From: Kitasatospora acidiphila
Lineage (GTDB): Bacteria; Actinomycetota; Actinomycetes; Streptomycetales; Streptomycetaceae
Direction of reading: 5' to 3'
Assembly: GCF_006636205.1 (NCBI RefSeq)
Contig: NZ_VIGB01000003.1
Coordinates: 1,860,001 to 1,924,000 of the forward strand
Length of the DNA stretch: 64,000 bases
A program made the position numbers and the translations under genes. The notes beneath the pieces were generated by a model. It was not told the DNA's origin. It was given only the letters and a program-made list of their open reading frames with translations, and did not search any database. Shown piece by piece: positions 44,010-53,959 of the stretch. Within the stretch, counting starts at the first letter, position 1; each line of letters begins with the position of its first letter.

Positions 44010-44978
44010 ATGGCTGAGCAGTTGGCAGATGACGTGGCACCGATGGGCGGCGAGGTGGCGCCGGTGAGCGTGGTGATCGCCGCTTACAACGCCGCGCAGA
44101 CCCTGGGTGCGGCGCTCGCCTCGGCGCTCGGACAGGTGCCCCGGCCGGCCCAGGTGATCGTGGTCGACGACGGGTCGCAGGACGGCACGGCCAGGGTGGC
44201 GGCCGCGTTCCCGGAGGTGCTGGTGGTCCGCCAGCGCAACCAGGGTCCGTCGGCCGCCCGCAACGCCGGCATCCGGGAGAGCAACCAGCCCTGGGTGGCG
44301 TTCCTGGACGCCGACGACCTCTGGCTGCCGGGCAAGCTGGCCCGGCAGCTGGCGGCGCTGCGCGAGCACCCGCACGCGGTGCTGCTGGCCGGCGACTGGG
44401 TGCGCACGCTGCCCGAGGGCGGGGTCGACGCCGAGGCCGGGATCGGGGCTGAACGAGCGCTTGGTCAGCGCGTGCCCAGCCGCGTGGTCGGCTACCGCGA
44501 CGTCCTGGTGCTCAACCGGTTCCAGACCTCCACCGTGCTGGTCCGGGCCGAGGTGCTGGGCCGCGCCGGCAGCTTCGACCCCGCGCTGGACGGCGCCGAG
44601 GACTGGGACCTGTGGCTGCGCTGCGCCCGCCACGGCACCGTGGTCAAGCTGGATGCCCCGCTGGCGGTCTACCGGGACGAGCCCGGCGGCTACAGCAAGG
44701 ACCTCGGCCGGCTCTACGCCCGGATGCTGACCATGCTGGGCCGGGAGGGGCGCGGCGGCGTGCTGCCGGCCGCCGCCTTCGCCCAGGTGCTCACCTGGCA
44801 CTACCTGCGCTTCGCGGTCGCCTTCGCGCTGGCCGGCCAGCGCACCAGCGCCCGCACCGTGCTGACCGAGCTCCGCGCCGCCGGCCTGGCCCGCCACATC
44901 CCCGCCGCCACAGCCCGCTACCTCGCCCCGTTCCTCGGCGGCCGGGCGCTACGGCGCCTGCGGAGCCGGGCGCTCTGA
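44010..44978 (+). CDS. Family 2 glycosyltransferase
   Basis: A 322-residue GT-A inverting glycosyltransferase: VSVVIAAYNAAQTLGAALAS, VIVVDDGSQDGT, QGPSAARNAGIRES, AFLDADDLW (DxD) and AEDWDLWLRCARHG. The polypeptide is soluble or peripheral. Divergent from murF and tail to tail with murJ (8 bp). Location suggests a wall- or lipid-linked saccharide, but the acceptor is unknown. Confidence 0.88.
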   Translation: MAEQLADDVAPMGGEVAPVSVVIAAYNAAQTLGAALASALGQVPRPAQVIVVDDGSQDGTARVAAAFPEVLVVRQRNQGPSAARNAGIRESNQPWVAFLDADDLWLPGKLARQLAALREHPHAVLLAGDWVRTLPEGGVDAEAGIGAERALGQRVPSRVVGYRDVLVLNRFQTSTVLVRAEVLGRAGSFDPALDGAEDWDLWLRCARHGTVVKLDAPLAVYRDEPGGYSKDLGRLYARMLTMLGREGRGGVLPAAAFAQVLTWHYLRFAVAFALAGQRTSARTVLTELRAAGLARHIPAATARYLAPFLGGRALRRLRSRAL

Positions 44979-44986
44979 GCAAGCGC

Positions 44987-46654
44987 TCAGTCAGCACCCT
45001 CCCCCTCAGTCAGCACCCTCATCCTCGGTCTCACCCTCCTCCCCCTCCTCGCCCCACTCCCCCACGCCCCGCCCGCGAACCACCGCCACCCCGCCACCCC
45101 GCACCCCAGCGGCAGCGCCGCCCCCACCACCGCCGCGCCGCCCAGCAGCGCCGGCAGCGCAGCCAGCCCGGTGGCGCCCCCAGCGCCCCCACCCGCCACC
45201 AGGCGAGCAGGCCCACCGGCACCCCGCTCGCCAGCGCCCGCCCCAGCACCGGTGCGGGCAGCAGCGGCGCCCCGCCGAACCGCCTGCGCAGCAGGCCAGC
45301 GGCGGCCAGCGCGGCGGCGGCGTAGCCGACCGCCACCGCGACCGCCACCCCCGCACCCCGGCCGGCCGGTAGAGCGCCAGCGCCGCCACCACCGTCACCC
45401 CGTTGTTGACCAGGTAGAGCCCGAACGCCGTCCGCAGGTCGCGCATCGCCTGGAGCACCCGGATGAAGTACAGGTACGCCGAGAAGCTCGGCAGCCCCAG
45501 GGTGAGCAGCGCCAGCACCTGTCCGGTGAGGGTCGCGCCGCCGACCCCCGCCGCGCCGTGGCCGAGCAGCAGTCGGGCGATCGGGTCGGCCAGCGCGGCG
45601 AGCACCGCCGCGATCGGGACCATCAGCAGCGTCAGCAGCCGTAGCCCGTCGGCCACTTGGGCGCCCAGCTCGTCGACCTGCCCGGCCGCCCAGGTGGCCG
45701 CCCAGCCGGGTTGCCGGGCGCCCGTGATGGAGACCGCGACCACACCGAACGGCACCTGGAAGAACGCGAAGGCGTAGGTGTAGGCGCTCACCCCGCCCGG
45801 TTCGGCGGCGGCCAGCAGCAGCACCGCGAACAGCCCGGCCTGGTTGGCCGCCACCATGGCGAAGGTCCAGCCGGACAGCCCGGCCACCTGGCGCACCGCC
45901 GGATGCCGCGGCCGCCAGCGCCAGCGCAGCGGCGCCCCGGTCCGGCGCACCCCGCCGACCAGCACCAGCGCCTGGGCGGCCACCCCGGCCGTGGTGCCCA
46001 GCCCCAGCAGGGTGAGCAGCCCGGGGGTGCCGAGCACCGCGGTGACGGAGCTGTGCCGCAGCCGGGGCGCGGCGGCCAGCAGCAGCCCGATCAGCACCAG
46101 GTTGTTGGCGATCGGCGCGAACGCGGCCAGGGCGAACCGGCGCACGCTGTTGAGCACGGCGGTGGCCAGCGCGATCACGCCGTAGAGCAGCACCTGCGGC
46201 GCGAACAGTCGCAGCAGCCGGACGGCGACGGCGCGTTCCGGCCCGGCCGTGGCGTGCGCGGTGGCCAGCGTGTAGCCGCGCATCAGCACCCCGGCACCGC
46301 CCGCCACCAGCGCGGCGGCGGCAACCAGCAGCACCAGGCAGACCGTCAGCACCGCGCTGATCCCCTCCCAGTCCGCGCGCGAGCGCTGCAGCCGGGCGAC
46401 GAACACCGGGATCAGGGTGGCCGAGAGCACACCGCCGAGGACCAGGTCGTAGACCATGTTGGGGGTGGTGTTGGCCAGGTTGTAGGCGTCGGCGAGCGGG
46501 CTGACGCCGAGTGCGTAGGAGAGCGCGAAGACCCGCCCGAGGCCGGTCAGCCGGGACAGCGCGGTGCCCGCGGCCATCGCCAGCTCGGGCCGGATCCGGG
46601 GGTGCGCGACTGCTCGTGCCGCTCCTGCTCGGGGGCCTGCTCGACGGCCGTCAC
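44987..46654 (-). pseudogene. murJ: Lipid II flippase MurJ, three frameshifts in this sequence
   Basis: A MurJ-type (MATE-like) flippase of about 556 residues when three bases are restored. The main part has GLGRVFALSYALGVSPLADAY, NTTPNMVYDLVLGGVLSATLIPVFVARL and FGLYLVNNGVTVVAALALY. The N-terminus (GTG 46654, TAVEQAPEQE) joins at the G5 run 46598-46602. The C-terminus changes frame at the C5 run 45348-45352 and again at C5 runs near 45177-45190, ending in LTEGEGAD. All three are single-base undercounts. The GTGA start overlaps the murE stop, so murE and murJ form an operon. Confidence 0.8.
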
Positions 46655-48281
46655 GACCGGACCACGTCCGCGTCCGGCGCCGCGCCGCCGGTCACCCGGT
46701 GGCAGTGCACCACGCCGAGCCCGAGCCGGTCGGCCTTGACCTGCCAGGTCGCGGCCCGGTCGCCGTCGCCGCCCCAGCCCTGGGCCAGCAGTGCGGCCCT
46801 GGCCTGCTTGCGGTCGTCGAACGGCAGGTTGTGCCCGGCCACGTACTGGATGGTCTCGTGTCCCCGGCCGACGATCAGCACCACGTCGCCCGGACCGGCC
46901 ACCGCTATCGCCAGGTTGATCGCGATCGCCCGGTCCAGCTCCACCACCACCTGCCCGTCGGCCTGGCCCAGCGTGCCGGCCAGCATCTGGTCGACGATGG
47001 CGCGCGGGTCCTCTTCCCCGGGGCTGTCGCTGGTCAGGATCGCGGTGTCGGCGGTGATGGCGACCCGTCCGGCGTCCTGGCGCTTGTAGCGGTCGCGGCC
47101 GCCGCGGCAGCCCACCACCAGGTGGACTCGGCCGCCCGCCACCGCCAGGGTGCGGGCGGTGGCCAGCTGGGCGGCGATCGCGCCGGGGGTGTGGGCGTAG
47201 TCGACCAGCACCAGGAACGGCTGGCCGACGTCGACCGCCTCGGAGCGGCCGGGGATCCCGCCGCAGTGGGCGATCCCCGCCACCGCCGTCTCCTGCGGCA
47301 CGCCGAGCGCACGCGCCGCCAGGTAGGCGGCGGCCACGTTGGTGGCGTTGCACTCGCCGATCAGCGGGGCGGACAGGTCGACCGGGCCGTCCGGGCCGGT
47401 GAGGCGCAGCCGGATGCCGCGCCGGTCGGCCCGCACCTCGGTGATCCGGGCCTGGGCGCGTTCGCTGAGACCGAAGCCTATGGTCGGCACGGTGGTCTGG
47501 GCGGCGAGCCGCTCCCCCACTCGTCGTCGACGCAGACCAGCGCGGCGCGGCAGCGTTCGGGGGTGAAGAGCAGCGACTTGGCGTAGTAGTACTGCTCGAT
47601 GGTGCCGTGGTAGTCGAGGTGTTCGGGCGTCAGGTTGGTGAAGATGCCGACGTCGAAGGCGATTCCGCCGACCCGGTGCTGGTCCAGCGCGTGCGAGGAG
47701 ACCTCCATCACGGCGGCCTCCACGCCGCCGGCGCGCATCCGGGCCAGGGTCCGCTGCAGGTCCGGCGCCTCCAGGGTGGTCAGCTTTGCGGACCAGCGGC
47801 GGCAACCGATCCGGGTCTCCACGGTGCCCAGCTGTCCGGCGGTCCAGCCGGCGGCGCTGAAGGCGGAGTACAGCAGGTAGCTGGTGGTGGTCTTGCCGTT
47901 GGTGCCGGTGATCCCGGCCAGCGCCAGGCCGTCGGCCGGGTGGCCGTGCAGGGCGGCGGCGACCGGGCCGATCGCCCACCGCACGCTGGGCACCCGAAGT
48001 TGCGGCACGGCCAGGTCGAGCGGGTGCTCCACCAGCAGGGCCCGGGCTCCGGCCTCGACGGCGGCCGCCGCGTAGTCATGGCCGTCGGTGTGGGCGCCGG
48101 GCAGCGCGCAGAACAGCCAGCCCGGGCGGACCTGCCGGCTGTCGTGCGTGCAGTCGAGCAACCCCACGTCCCCACCGGTCTGTTCGGCCCCCGCCCAGAC
48201 CGCGGCGAGCTGGGACAGCGCCACCGGGCGCCGCACTGCCGGCCACGGTGCGGTGTCTCTGTTCACCTCGCTGCTGCCCAT
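46651..48281 (-). pseudogene. murE: MurE-like Mur ligase, frameshifted, without DNPR motif
   Basis: About 543 residues if one base is restored. MurE adds the third amino acid (meso-DAP or L-Lys) to UDP-MurNAc-L-Ala-D-Glu. Motifs are LLDCTHDSRQVRPGWLFCAL, ALAGITGTNGKTTTSYLLYS, AVMEVSSHALDQHRVGGI and FTNLTPEHLDYHGT. The frame breaks at the C5 run 47514-47518, then continues GERLAAQTTVPTIGFG, FLVLVDYAHTPGAI and VVGCRGGRDRYKRQ. Where DAP-adding MurE has DNPR, this protein reads TSDSPGEEDPR, so its amino-acid specificity may differ. GTGA overlap with murJ. A second, canonical murE elsewhere in the genome is likely. Confidence 0.8.
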
Positions 48282-48354
48282 GGCTCATTACGCTAAGCGC
48301 ATGATCAGTGACGTGCAGCTTATGTGTGGCCACCGGGGTAGCGATCACAGCGCG

Positions 48355-48890
48355 TCAGGCGAGCCGCTTGTAGTAGAAGCTCCCGTCGCGCAGCCGGCCG
48401 AGCGGGTCGGTGGCATAGCCAGGGACGACGCCGAACCTGGTCCAGCCGGCCCCTGGTAGAGCGCCTCGGCGCCGCTGCCGGCCTCGGTGTCGAGCAGCAG
48501 CAGGCCGACGCCGTGTCGGCTCGCCGTCTGCTCGGCGGCGGCCAGCAGGCGGGCGGCCAGGCCTCGGCGGCGGCTGCCCGGGTGCACCATCAGCTTGACG
48601 ATCTCGGCGCGGTGGCTGCCGTTGGCCTTGCGGGTCAGGGCCAGGCCGACGGTGCCGGCCAGGGCGCCGTCCGGGCGGCGGGCCGTCCAGACCAGCAGGT
48701 CGCCGGCGGCGACGGCCGGGCGCTGCGCCTGCCACCAGTCGGCGGCCTCGGCGGGGCCGAACGGATCGCGGAAACCGAGCGAGGCGCCGTCGGCCACGGC
48801 GGCGGCGAGCAGCTCGGCCAGCGCGGGGACGGTGGCGTCGAAGTCGGCGGCGGCGAGCCTGGCGGGCGTCAACTGCGGTGCGGCGCTCAT
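48355..48890 (-). pseudogene. GNAT family N-acetyltransferase, frameshifted
   Basis: About 178 residues if one base is restored. GNAT features are LVWTARRPDGALAGTVGLAL, the acetyl-CoA loop VHPGSRRRGLAARLLAAAE, LLLLDTEAGSGAEALYQG and the continuation AGWTRFGVVPGYATDP found in another frame. The break is the C4 run 48450-48453. Its ATG overlaps the stop of the XRE-cupin regulator (ATGA), so the two are co-translated; this pairing suggests that the regulator controls it. Substrate unknown. Confidence 0.8.
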
Positions 48891-49474
48891 GGCATGACCA
48901 CCAGCACTGCGTAACGGACCGGCTCGGGCCCGGGGTTGTGGAAGCGGGTCGGCCCCCAGAGCCGGAACCGCAGGCAGTCCCCCGCCCGCAGCCGGTGCGT
49001 CGCGCTGCCCACCGTGAGCTCCAACTCGCCGTCCAGCACCCAGACATGCTGCTCCAGTCCGGGGACGGGTGCCTCCTGGTAGGCGATGTCCGCACCTGCC
49101 CGCAGCACGCCCTCGACGACCTCGCCGCGCAGCCCGGCGTGCGGCGGGGAGACGGCGCGACGGGTGAAGCCGGCCGCCTCGTCCCGCCAGACGGCCTGCT
49201 CATCGGCACGCACCAGCTGCGGCGGCTCGGCCTCGACCTCGGCCAGCAGCCGGGACATGGTGCGCCCGTAGGCGGTGCAGAGGCGGCCCAGCAGGGCGGC
49301 GGTCGGGCTGATCTCGGCGCGCTCCAGCCGGGAGAGCGTGGAGCGGCTGACTCCGGTGCGGCGGGCCAGTTCGTCCAGCGACCAGCCCTGGTCGGTGCGC
49401 AGTTCGGCGAGCCGCTCGGCCAGCCGCGCGGTGACCGGGTCGCTCTCGGCTTCTTCAGGGCCAGGAGTTCTCAT
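48887..49474 (-). CDS. XRE family regulator with cupin domain
   Basis: A 195-residue regulator. The HTH (LAERLAELRTDQGWSLDELA, RRTGVSRSTLSRLERAEISP) is followed by a cupin domain (HVWVLDGELELTVGS, RAGDCLRFRLWGPTRFHNPG) that senses a small ligand. ATG 49474. First gene of a two-gene operon with the GNAT enzyme. Confidence 0.87.
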   Translation of the reverse strand: MRTPGPEEAESDPVTARLAERLAELRTDQGWSLDELARRTGVSRSTLSRLERAEISPTAALLGRLCTAYGRTMSRLLAEVEAEPPQLVRADEQAVWRDEAAGFTRRAVSPPHAGLRGEVVEGVLRAGADIAYQEAPVPGLEQHVWVLDGELELTVGSATHRLRAGDCLRFRLWGPTRFHNPGPEPVRYAVLVVMP

Positions 49475-49580
49475 ATTCGGGAGGATATCCCAGATACGGA
49501 CGGGTAACCTCAGGGGTCACATGATCCTCGCCGCGGGCTAGGGTCGGACCCAAGGAAGCGACGGCGACAGGGGACGCGAC

Positions 49581-50387
49581 ATGACGGTCGACCAACTCGG
49601 CGTGACCACCGAGGAGTCGTTCTACCGGGACCTCGGCGACGGCCGGTTCGAGAGCACCGGCGCCACCGCCGGGCCCTGGAGCCCCAAGGCGCAGCACGCC
49701 GGACCGCCCTCGGCCCTGCTCGGCCGGGCCCTGGAGCGGCACCAGCCGCGCGAGGGGATGCGGATCGCCCGGGTCACCCTGGAGGTGCCCTACCCCGTGC
49801 CGGTCGGCGAGCTGGCGGTCAACGTCCGCACCGTGCGGGGCGGTTCGCGCACCGAGCTGCTGGAGGCTGAACTGACCTCGCAGGGGCGGGCCGTGATGCT
49901 GGCCCGCGCCTGGCGGGTGGTGGCGAGCCCTGCGGACACGCCCGCGCTGCGCCCCGAGCCGGGGCCGGCCGCGCTGCCCGACGCGCAGCCCCTGCACGCC
50001 GTGGCCGGCACCAACGCCGACGGCTATGTCTCCGCGATGGAGTGGCGCTTTCCCAGCGGCGACTTCAACACCCCGGGCCCGGGCAGCGCCTGGGTGCGAC
50101 AGCGGATCCCGCTGGTCGCGGGCGAGCCGGACACCCCGCTGGCCCGGGCCCTCACGGTGGCCGACAGCAACTGGGCGGTCGCCTTCGAACTCGACCACGT
50201 CCGCCGCATGGTGATCAACACCGACATCACCCTGGCCCTGCACCGCGACCCGGTCGGCGAGTGGCTCTGCCTGTCCGCCGCGACCGCGGCCAGCCCGGCC
50301 GGCTCAGGCCTGGCCGCCGGCCGGATGGACGACCGGGCCGGCGACTGCGGCCGCATCCTGCAGACGCTGCTGGTGACCGAGCGCTGA
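49581..50387 (+). CDS. Acyl-CoA thioesterase family protein (double hotdog)
   Basis: A 268-residue TesB-like or thioesterase-family protein. Two hotdog halves are visible: FYRDLGDGRFESTGATAGPW with QHAGPPSALLGRALERH and VTLEVPYPVPVGEL in the first, then SAWVRQRIPLVAGEPDTPLARALTVADSNWAV and MVINTDITLALHRDPVGEW in the second. The INTDITL(x)LHR segment is typical. It hydrolyses acyl-CoA esters; chain length not predictable. Tail to tail with an MFS gene, with no gap. Confidence 0.8.
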   Translation: MTVDQLGVTTEESFYRDLGDGRFESTGATAGPWSPKAQHAGPPSALLGRALERHQPREGMRIARVTLEVPYPVPVGELAVNVRTVRGGSRTELLEAELTSQGRAVMLARAWRVVASPADTPALRPEPGPAALPDAQPLHAVAGTNADGYVSAMEWRFPSGDFNTPGPGSAWVRQRIPLVAGEPDTPLARALTVADSNWAVAFELDHVRRMVINTDITLALHRDPVGEWLCLSAATAASPAGSGLAAGRMDDRAGDCGRILQTLLVTER

Positions 50388-51637
50388 TCAACTCGCGGGA
50401 GCCAGTCGCCTCCCGCGCACCGACGGCACCAGCAGCGGCAGCAGCGTGAGCCCGGTCAGCGTGATCCCGCCCGCCACCGCCACCCGGCTCGCGCCGAAGG
50501 CGGCGGCGAGCGGGATCACGCCCAACTGGCCCACCGGAATGGCGACCCAGGAGCCGAAGTCGTCATAGGAGGTGACCCGCGAGATCAACTCCCTTGGGAT
50601 GCCGGTCTGCAGGGTGCTGTCCCAGAGGATGCCGCAGACCGCCGAGCCGGCCCCCGCCGTGAAGGTGGCCGCCGCGAGCGGCACCACCCCGGCATGCAGG
50701 CCGAGCAGCACCAGCGGCAGGCCGCTCAGCGCCGCGGCCGCCATCGCGACCACCAGCGGCCGGCGCACCGTCAGCCGCAGCATCAGCAGGCTGAGCAGCA
50801 GCAGTCCGACCGCCTTGGCGCTGTTGGCCGCGCCCCAACCCGCGGCGCCCATGGTGTGTTTGACGATGCTCGGCCCCAGCACCTGCCAACTGCCCACCTG
50901 GATCAGGTTGAACACTGTGAAGGTGGCGGTGACCGACCAGACCCACGGCAGCGAGCGGAAGTACTGCCAGCCTTCGCGCAGTTCGGCCGGCAGCCGGCGC
51001 GATGGACCGGACTGCCGCGCCGGGAGCCGGACTTGGGTCAGGCAGGCCGCCGAGACCAGGAACCCGGCGGCATCGCAGGCGATCCCCAGCCGCCTCCGAT
51101 GCCGGCCGCCAGCACCCCGGCCAGCGACGGACCGAGCACCTTGGCGGCGTTGCGGGTCGACGCCAGCATCGAGTTGGCCCGCTGGATCGCCTCCGGCGCC
51201 ACCAGCTCCGGCACGATGCCGCGCAGCGCGGGCGTGGTGAACGCCTCCGCCACCCCGTTCAGCACCGAGGCCGGCAGCAGCAGCCACAGGCTCGCCCCGC
51301 TGAGCACCACGAAGGCCACGAACGCCTGGGTGAGCCCGGCCGACAGGTTGGCCAGCCGCAGCAGCCGATCCCGCCGGTACCGGTCGGCCAGCCCGCCGCC
51401 GAGGATCAGCAGTGCGATCATCGGGGTCATCTGGGCGGCCAGCACATAGCCCAACCAGTGCGGATCCGAGGTGCGTTGCAGGACGGCGAAGGCCAGCGCC
51501 ACCGAGGTCATCGACCCCCCGAACAGCGAGGCCGCCCGCCCGATGAAGAACCATCGGAACGGGCGGTCCCGCAACGGACTGGGCGGCTTGGCCCGTTCGG
51601 CGTCGAGGGCGGCTGCTTCGTGATCGGTGTCGGTCAT
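50388..51637 (-). pseudogene. MFS transporter, frameshifted
   Basis: A 416-residue MFS exporter (12 helices) if one base is restored. N-terminal part from ATG 51637: FRWFFIGRAASLFGGSMTSV, then LGGGLADRYRRDRLLRLANL (loop 2-3 motif). C-terminal part in another frame: IACDAAGFLVSAACL, then GWQYFRSLPWVWSVTATFTV and SRVTSYDDFGSWVAIPVGQL, typical of the macrolide/enterobactin-exporter-like group. The break is the C4 run 51084-51087. Probably intact in the organism. Confidence 0.78.
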
Positions 51638-51737
51638 GGCGGGTCAGTCTGCCAGCGAAGCACCCTTGCCCGCCGCCGAATTCAGCCGCTCGGGCTCAGC
51701 CGCTCGGGCTCAGCAGCCCGGGCTCAGCAGCCCGGGC

Positions 51738-52319
51738 TCAGCCGTGGGTCTTGGCCAGTAGCTCCAGGACCTCGGCCGTGGTGCCGGTCTCGCCGAGGCG
51801 CGGGAAGATCCGCTCCACGCTGTTGCGGTGGGCCTCCCCGTCCCGGTCCGCCATTGCGTCGGTGGCCAGGGTCACGTGGTAGCCGTGCTCATGGGCGGCA
51901 CGGGCGGTGGACTCGACGCCGATGCTGGTGGCGATCCCGCCCAGGACGATCTGGCTGATCCCGCGGCGGCGCAGCTGCAGGTCCAGGTCGGTGCCGTAGA
52001 AGGCGCCCCAGTTGCGCTTGGTCACCTGGATGTCGCCGTCGTGGCCGGCCAGCTGCTCGATGATCTGGTCCCAGCCGGAGGGGAAGACTGCGGCCGACAG
52101 GCGCGGCTCGTCGGTGCGGCCGGGCAGCATGTCGTCCGCGCCGAAGGTGACCCGCACCAGCACCACGGGCAGGCCCTTCGCCCGGAAGGCGTCGGCCAGT
52201 TCGATGCCGTTGGCAACCACCTGGTCGCTGCCGTACGGGAGGGTGGGCATGCCGACGATGCCGTTCTGCAGGTCGATCAGGACGAGTGCGGTGCGCGGGT
52301 CGAGGGTGGTGAGAGCCAT
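51738..52319 (-). CDS. Isochorismatase-family hydrolase lacking the nucleophilic Cys
   Basis: A 193-residue isochorismatase-superfamily protein. ALVLIDLQNGIV supplies the catalytic Asp, VTKRNWGAFYGTDLD the Lys, and the third motif reads GGIATSIGVESTARAAHEHG. In cysteine hydrolases the triad Cys would fall where GVEST has Gly, so it is absent, as in true isochorismatases. Located 88 bp downstream of an MFS gene in the same direction; a TetR-type operator sits in front of that gene, so both may respond to the same compound. A tandem CCGCTCGGGCTCAG-like repeat follows the stop (51685-51742). Confidence 0.82.
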   Translation of the reverse strand: MALTTLDPRTALVLIDLQNGIVGMPTLPYGSDQVVANGIELADAFRAKGLPVVLVRVTFGADDMLPGRTDEPRLSAAVFPSGWDQIIEQLAGHDGDIQVTKRNWGAFYGTDLDLQLRRRGISQIVLGGIATSIGVESTARAAHEHGYHVTLATDAMADRDGEAHRNSVERIFPRLGETGTTAEVLELLAKTHG

Positions 52320-52407
52320 GGCTGATGCCTTTCTCAGGAAGGGTCTTCAGGGATATTCAACAAGTCGGTGACGATCGATCGGGCCCTGCACGCGGACGAC
52401 ACGTGCG

Positions 52408-53817
52408 CTACCGGCGGCGGCGCAGCGAGCGGTCCAGCAGGCTCACCACCAGCAGCAGTGCCGCGCAGGGCAGCATGAAGAGCGCCAGCTCGTGCAGGCC
52501 CGGGGTGTCGGCGCCGTGCCGGAAGGAGGCGGCGACGGCGGCCGAGGCCAGCATCGCGCCGAGGTACATGAAGGTGCGCAGCAGGCCGGCGGCGGTGCCC
52601 ATCCGCTCGGCGTCCGCCTGGTGGTAGAGGGCGTTCTGGTTGGCCAGGCCGATGGTGCCCTGGGGGATCCCGATCAGCACGCCGGCCGCCAACAGCACCG
52701 GGATCGGGGTGTCGGACCGCAGCACGGTGAGCAGGCCGCAGGCGGCGATCATCACCGTGCCGCCGAGCACCAGCTTGCCGCGCAGTTCGGGTCGGCGCCC
52801 GGAGAGGACGCCGGCCACGATGGCGACCGCCGAGCCGGGCAGCATCAGGGTCCCGGTGAGCGAGGTGGCGAGTCCGCGCCCCTGCTCCAGCCACTGCGCG
52901 TAGCCGTAGAGGAAGGCGTAGGAGACGGTGTACGCGAGCACCTGGCGCAGGTAGGTGCCGAGCAGCGGCCGGTTGCCACCGAGCACCCGCAGGTCCAGGA
53001 ACGGTTCCGGGCAGCGCAGTTCGCGCACCGCCAGGGCTGCGGCCGCCAGCACGGCGAGCACCGGCAGGTACCAGCGGTCGGGGCGCGGCGCCATCAGGAA
53101 GAGCAGCAGGCCGGTGAGGGCCAGCCCGAAGAGCACCATGCCGAGCACGTCCACCGGGCCGGCCTGGCGCTCGGCGGTGGCGGTCGGCCGCGCGCGGGGC
53201 AGCCGACGGGCGCCGAGCACCACGCAGGCCAGGCCGAGCGGGAGGTTGACGACGAAGACGGTGCGCCAGCCGCCGAAGCCCACCAGCAGGCCGCCCAGCG
53301 TCGGGCCGATCATGGCGGTGGCCTGGGCGGCCACCGAGAGCGCGGTGAGGATGCCGCCGGGGGTGTCCCGCCCGGTCCGGGTGGCCTCGCTGCGGATCAC
53401 GTACATGGCCGCCGGGTAGGCCGCCGAGGTGCCCAGGCCGATCAGCACCCGGGCGACGATCAGCACCCCGAGGCTGGGGGCCACCATGCCGAGCAGGCCG
53501 GCCAGCCCGATCAGCGTGGAACCGCCCAGGTAGAGCGGCCGGGGGCCGAACCGGTCCACCAGGCGGCCGATCACCGGCTGGGCGATCGAGGTGGTCAGGT
53601 ACAGCGCCGAGACCAGCCAGACCGTCTCGGCGGCCGGTGCGCCGAAGGCGATGCCGATCGGCACCAGCGAGACCGCGATCATCGTGGAGTTGACCGGGTT
53701 GAGCATCGACCCCAGTACCAGCGGGGCGGTCAGCCGGCGGTCGAAGGAGGGCGCTGCGTCGGCGGGCGCGGTGTCGGCGGGTGCCGTGCCGCGGCGTAGT
53801 TCGGAGAGCCCCCTCAT
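52408..53817 (-). CDS. MFS transporter, DHA2-type
   Basis: A 469-residue drug/proton antiporter with about 14 helices. It shows NPVNSTMIAVSLVPIGIAFG, LTTSIAQPVIGRLVDRFGPR (helix 2-3 loop), IVARVLIGLGTSAAYPAAMY, GPTLGGLLVGFGGWRTVF (motif C) and ending helix EL-ALFMLPCAALLLVVSLLD. ATG 53817. The upstream region carries a 20-bp inverted repeat, so it is probably repressed by a regulator not in the immediate vicinity. Likely co-transcribed with the downstream isochorismatase gene. Confidence 0.88.
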   Translation of the reverse strand: MRGLSELRRGTAPADTAPADAAPSFDRRLTAPLVLGSMLNPVNSTMIAVSLVPIGIAFGAPAAETVWLVSALYLTTSIAQPVIGRLVDRFGPRPLYLGGSTLIGLAGLLGMVAPSLGVLIVARVLIGLGTSAAYPAAMYVIRSEATRTGRDTPGGILTALSVAAQATAMIGPTLGGLLVGFGGWRTVFVVNLPLGLACVVLGARRLPRARPTATAERQAGPVDVLGMVLFGLALTGLLLFLMAPRPDRWYLPVLAVLAAAALAVRELRCPEPFLDLRVLGGNRPLLGTYLRQVLAYTVSYAFLYGYAQWLEQGRGLATSLTGTLMLPGSAVAIVAGVLSGRRPELRGKLVLGGTVMIAACGLLTVLRSDTPIPVLLAAGVLIGIPQGTIGLANQNALYHQADAERMGTAAGLLRTFMYLGAMLASAAVAASFRHGADTPGLHELALFMLPCAALLLVVSLLDRSLRRRR

Positions 53818-53883
53818 GACGCACTCGGCCGTTCGCGGGTGGCCAGCCTCGTCGTCTCGTCCATGACCTCCACCGTAAATCCT

Positions 53884-53937
53884 TCAATCGAAACTGTCCA
53901 GCTTGGCTGTTCAGTTCAGCTGGACAGTCTCGATTGA
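53884..53937. promoter_or_regulatory. 20-bp inverted repeat in front of the DHA2 transporter
   Basis: TCAATCGAAACTGTCCAGCT at 53884-53903 is inverted at 53918-53937 with one mismatch, 14-bp spacer TGGCTGTTCAGTTC. It lies 66 bp upstream of the MFS start and 22 bp after the ThrRS stop, so it fits a two-site operator for a TetR-like protein or, less likely, a terminator. Confidence 0.65.
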
Positions 53938-53959
53938 TGATCCGGTTGGGAATCCGGGG

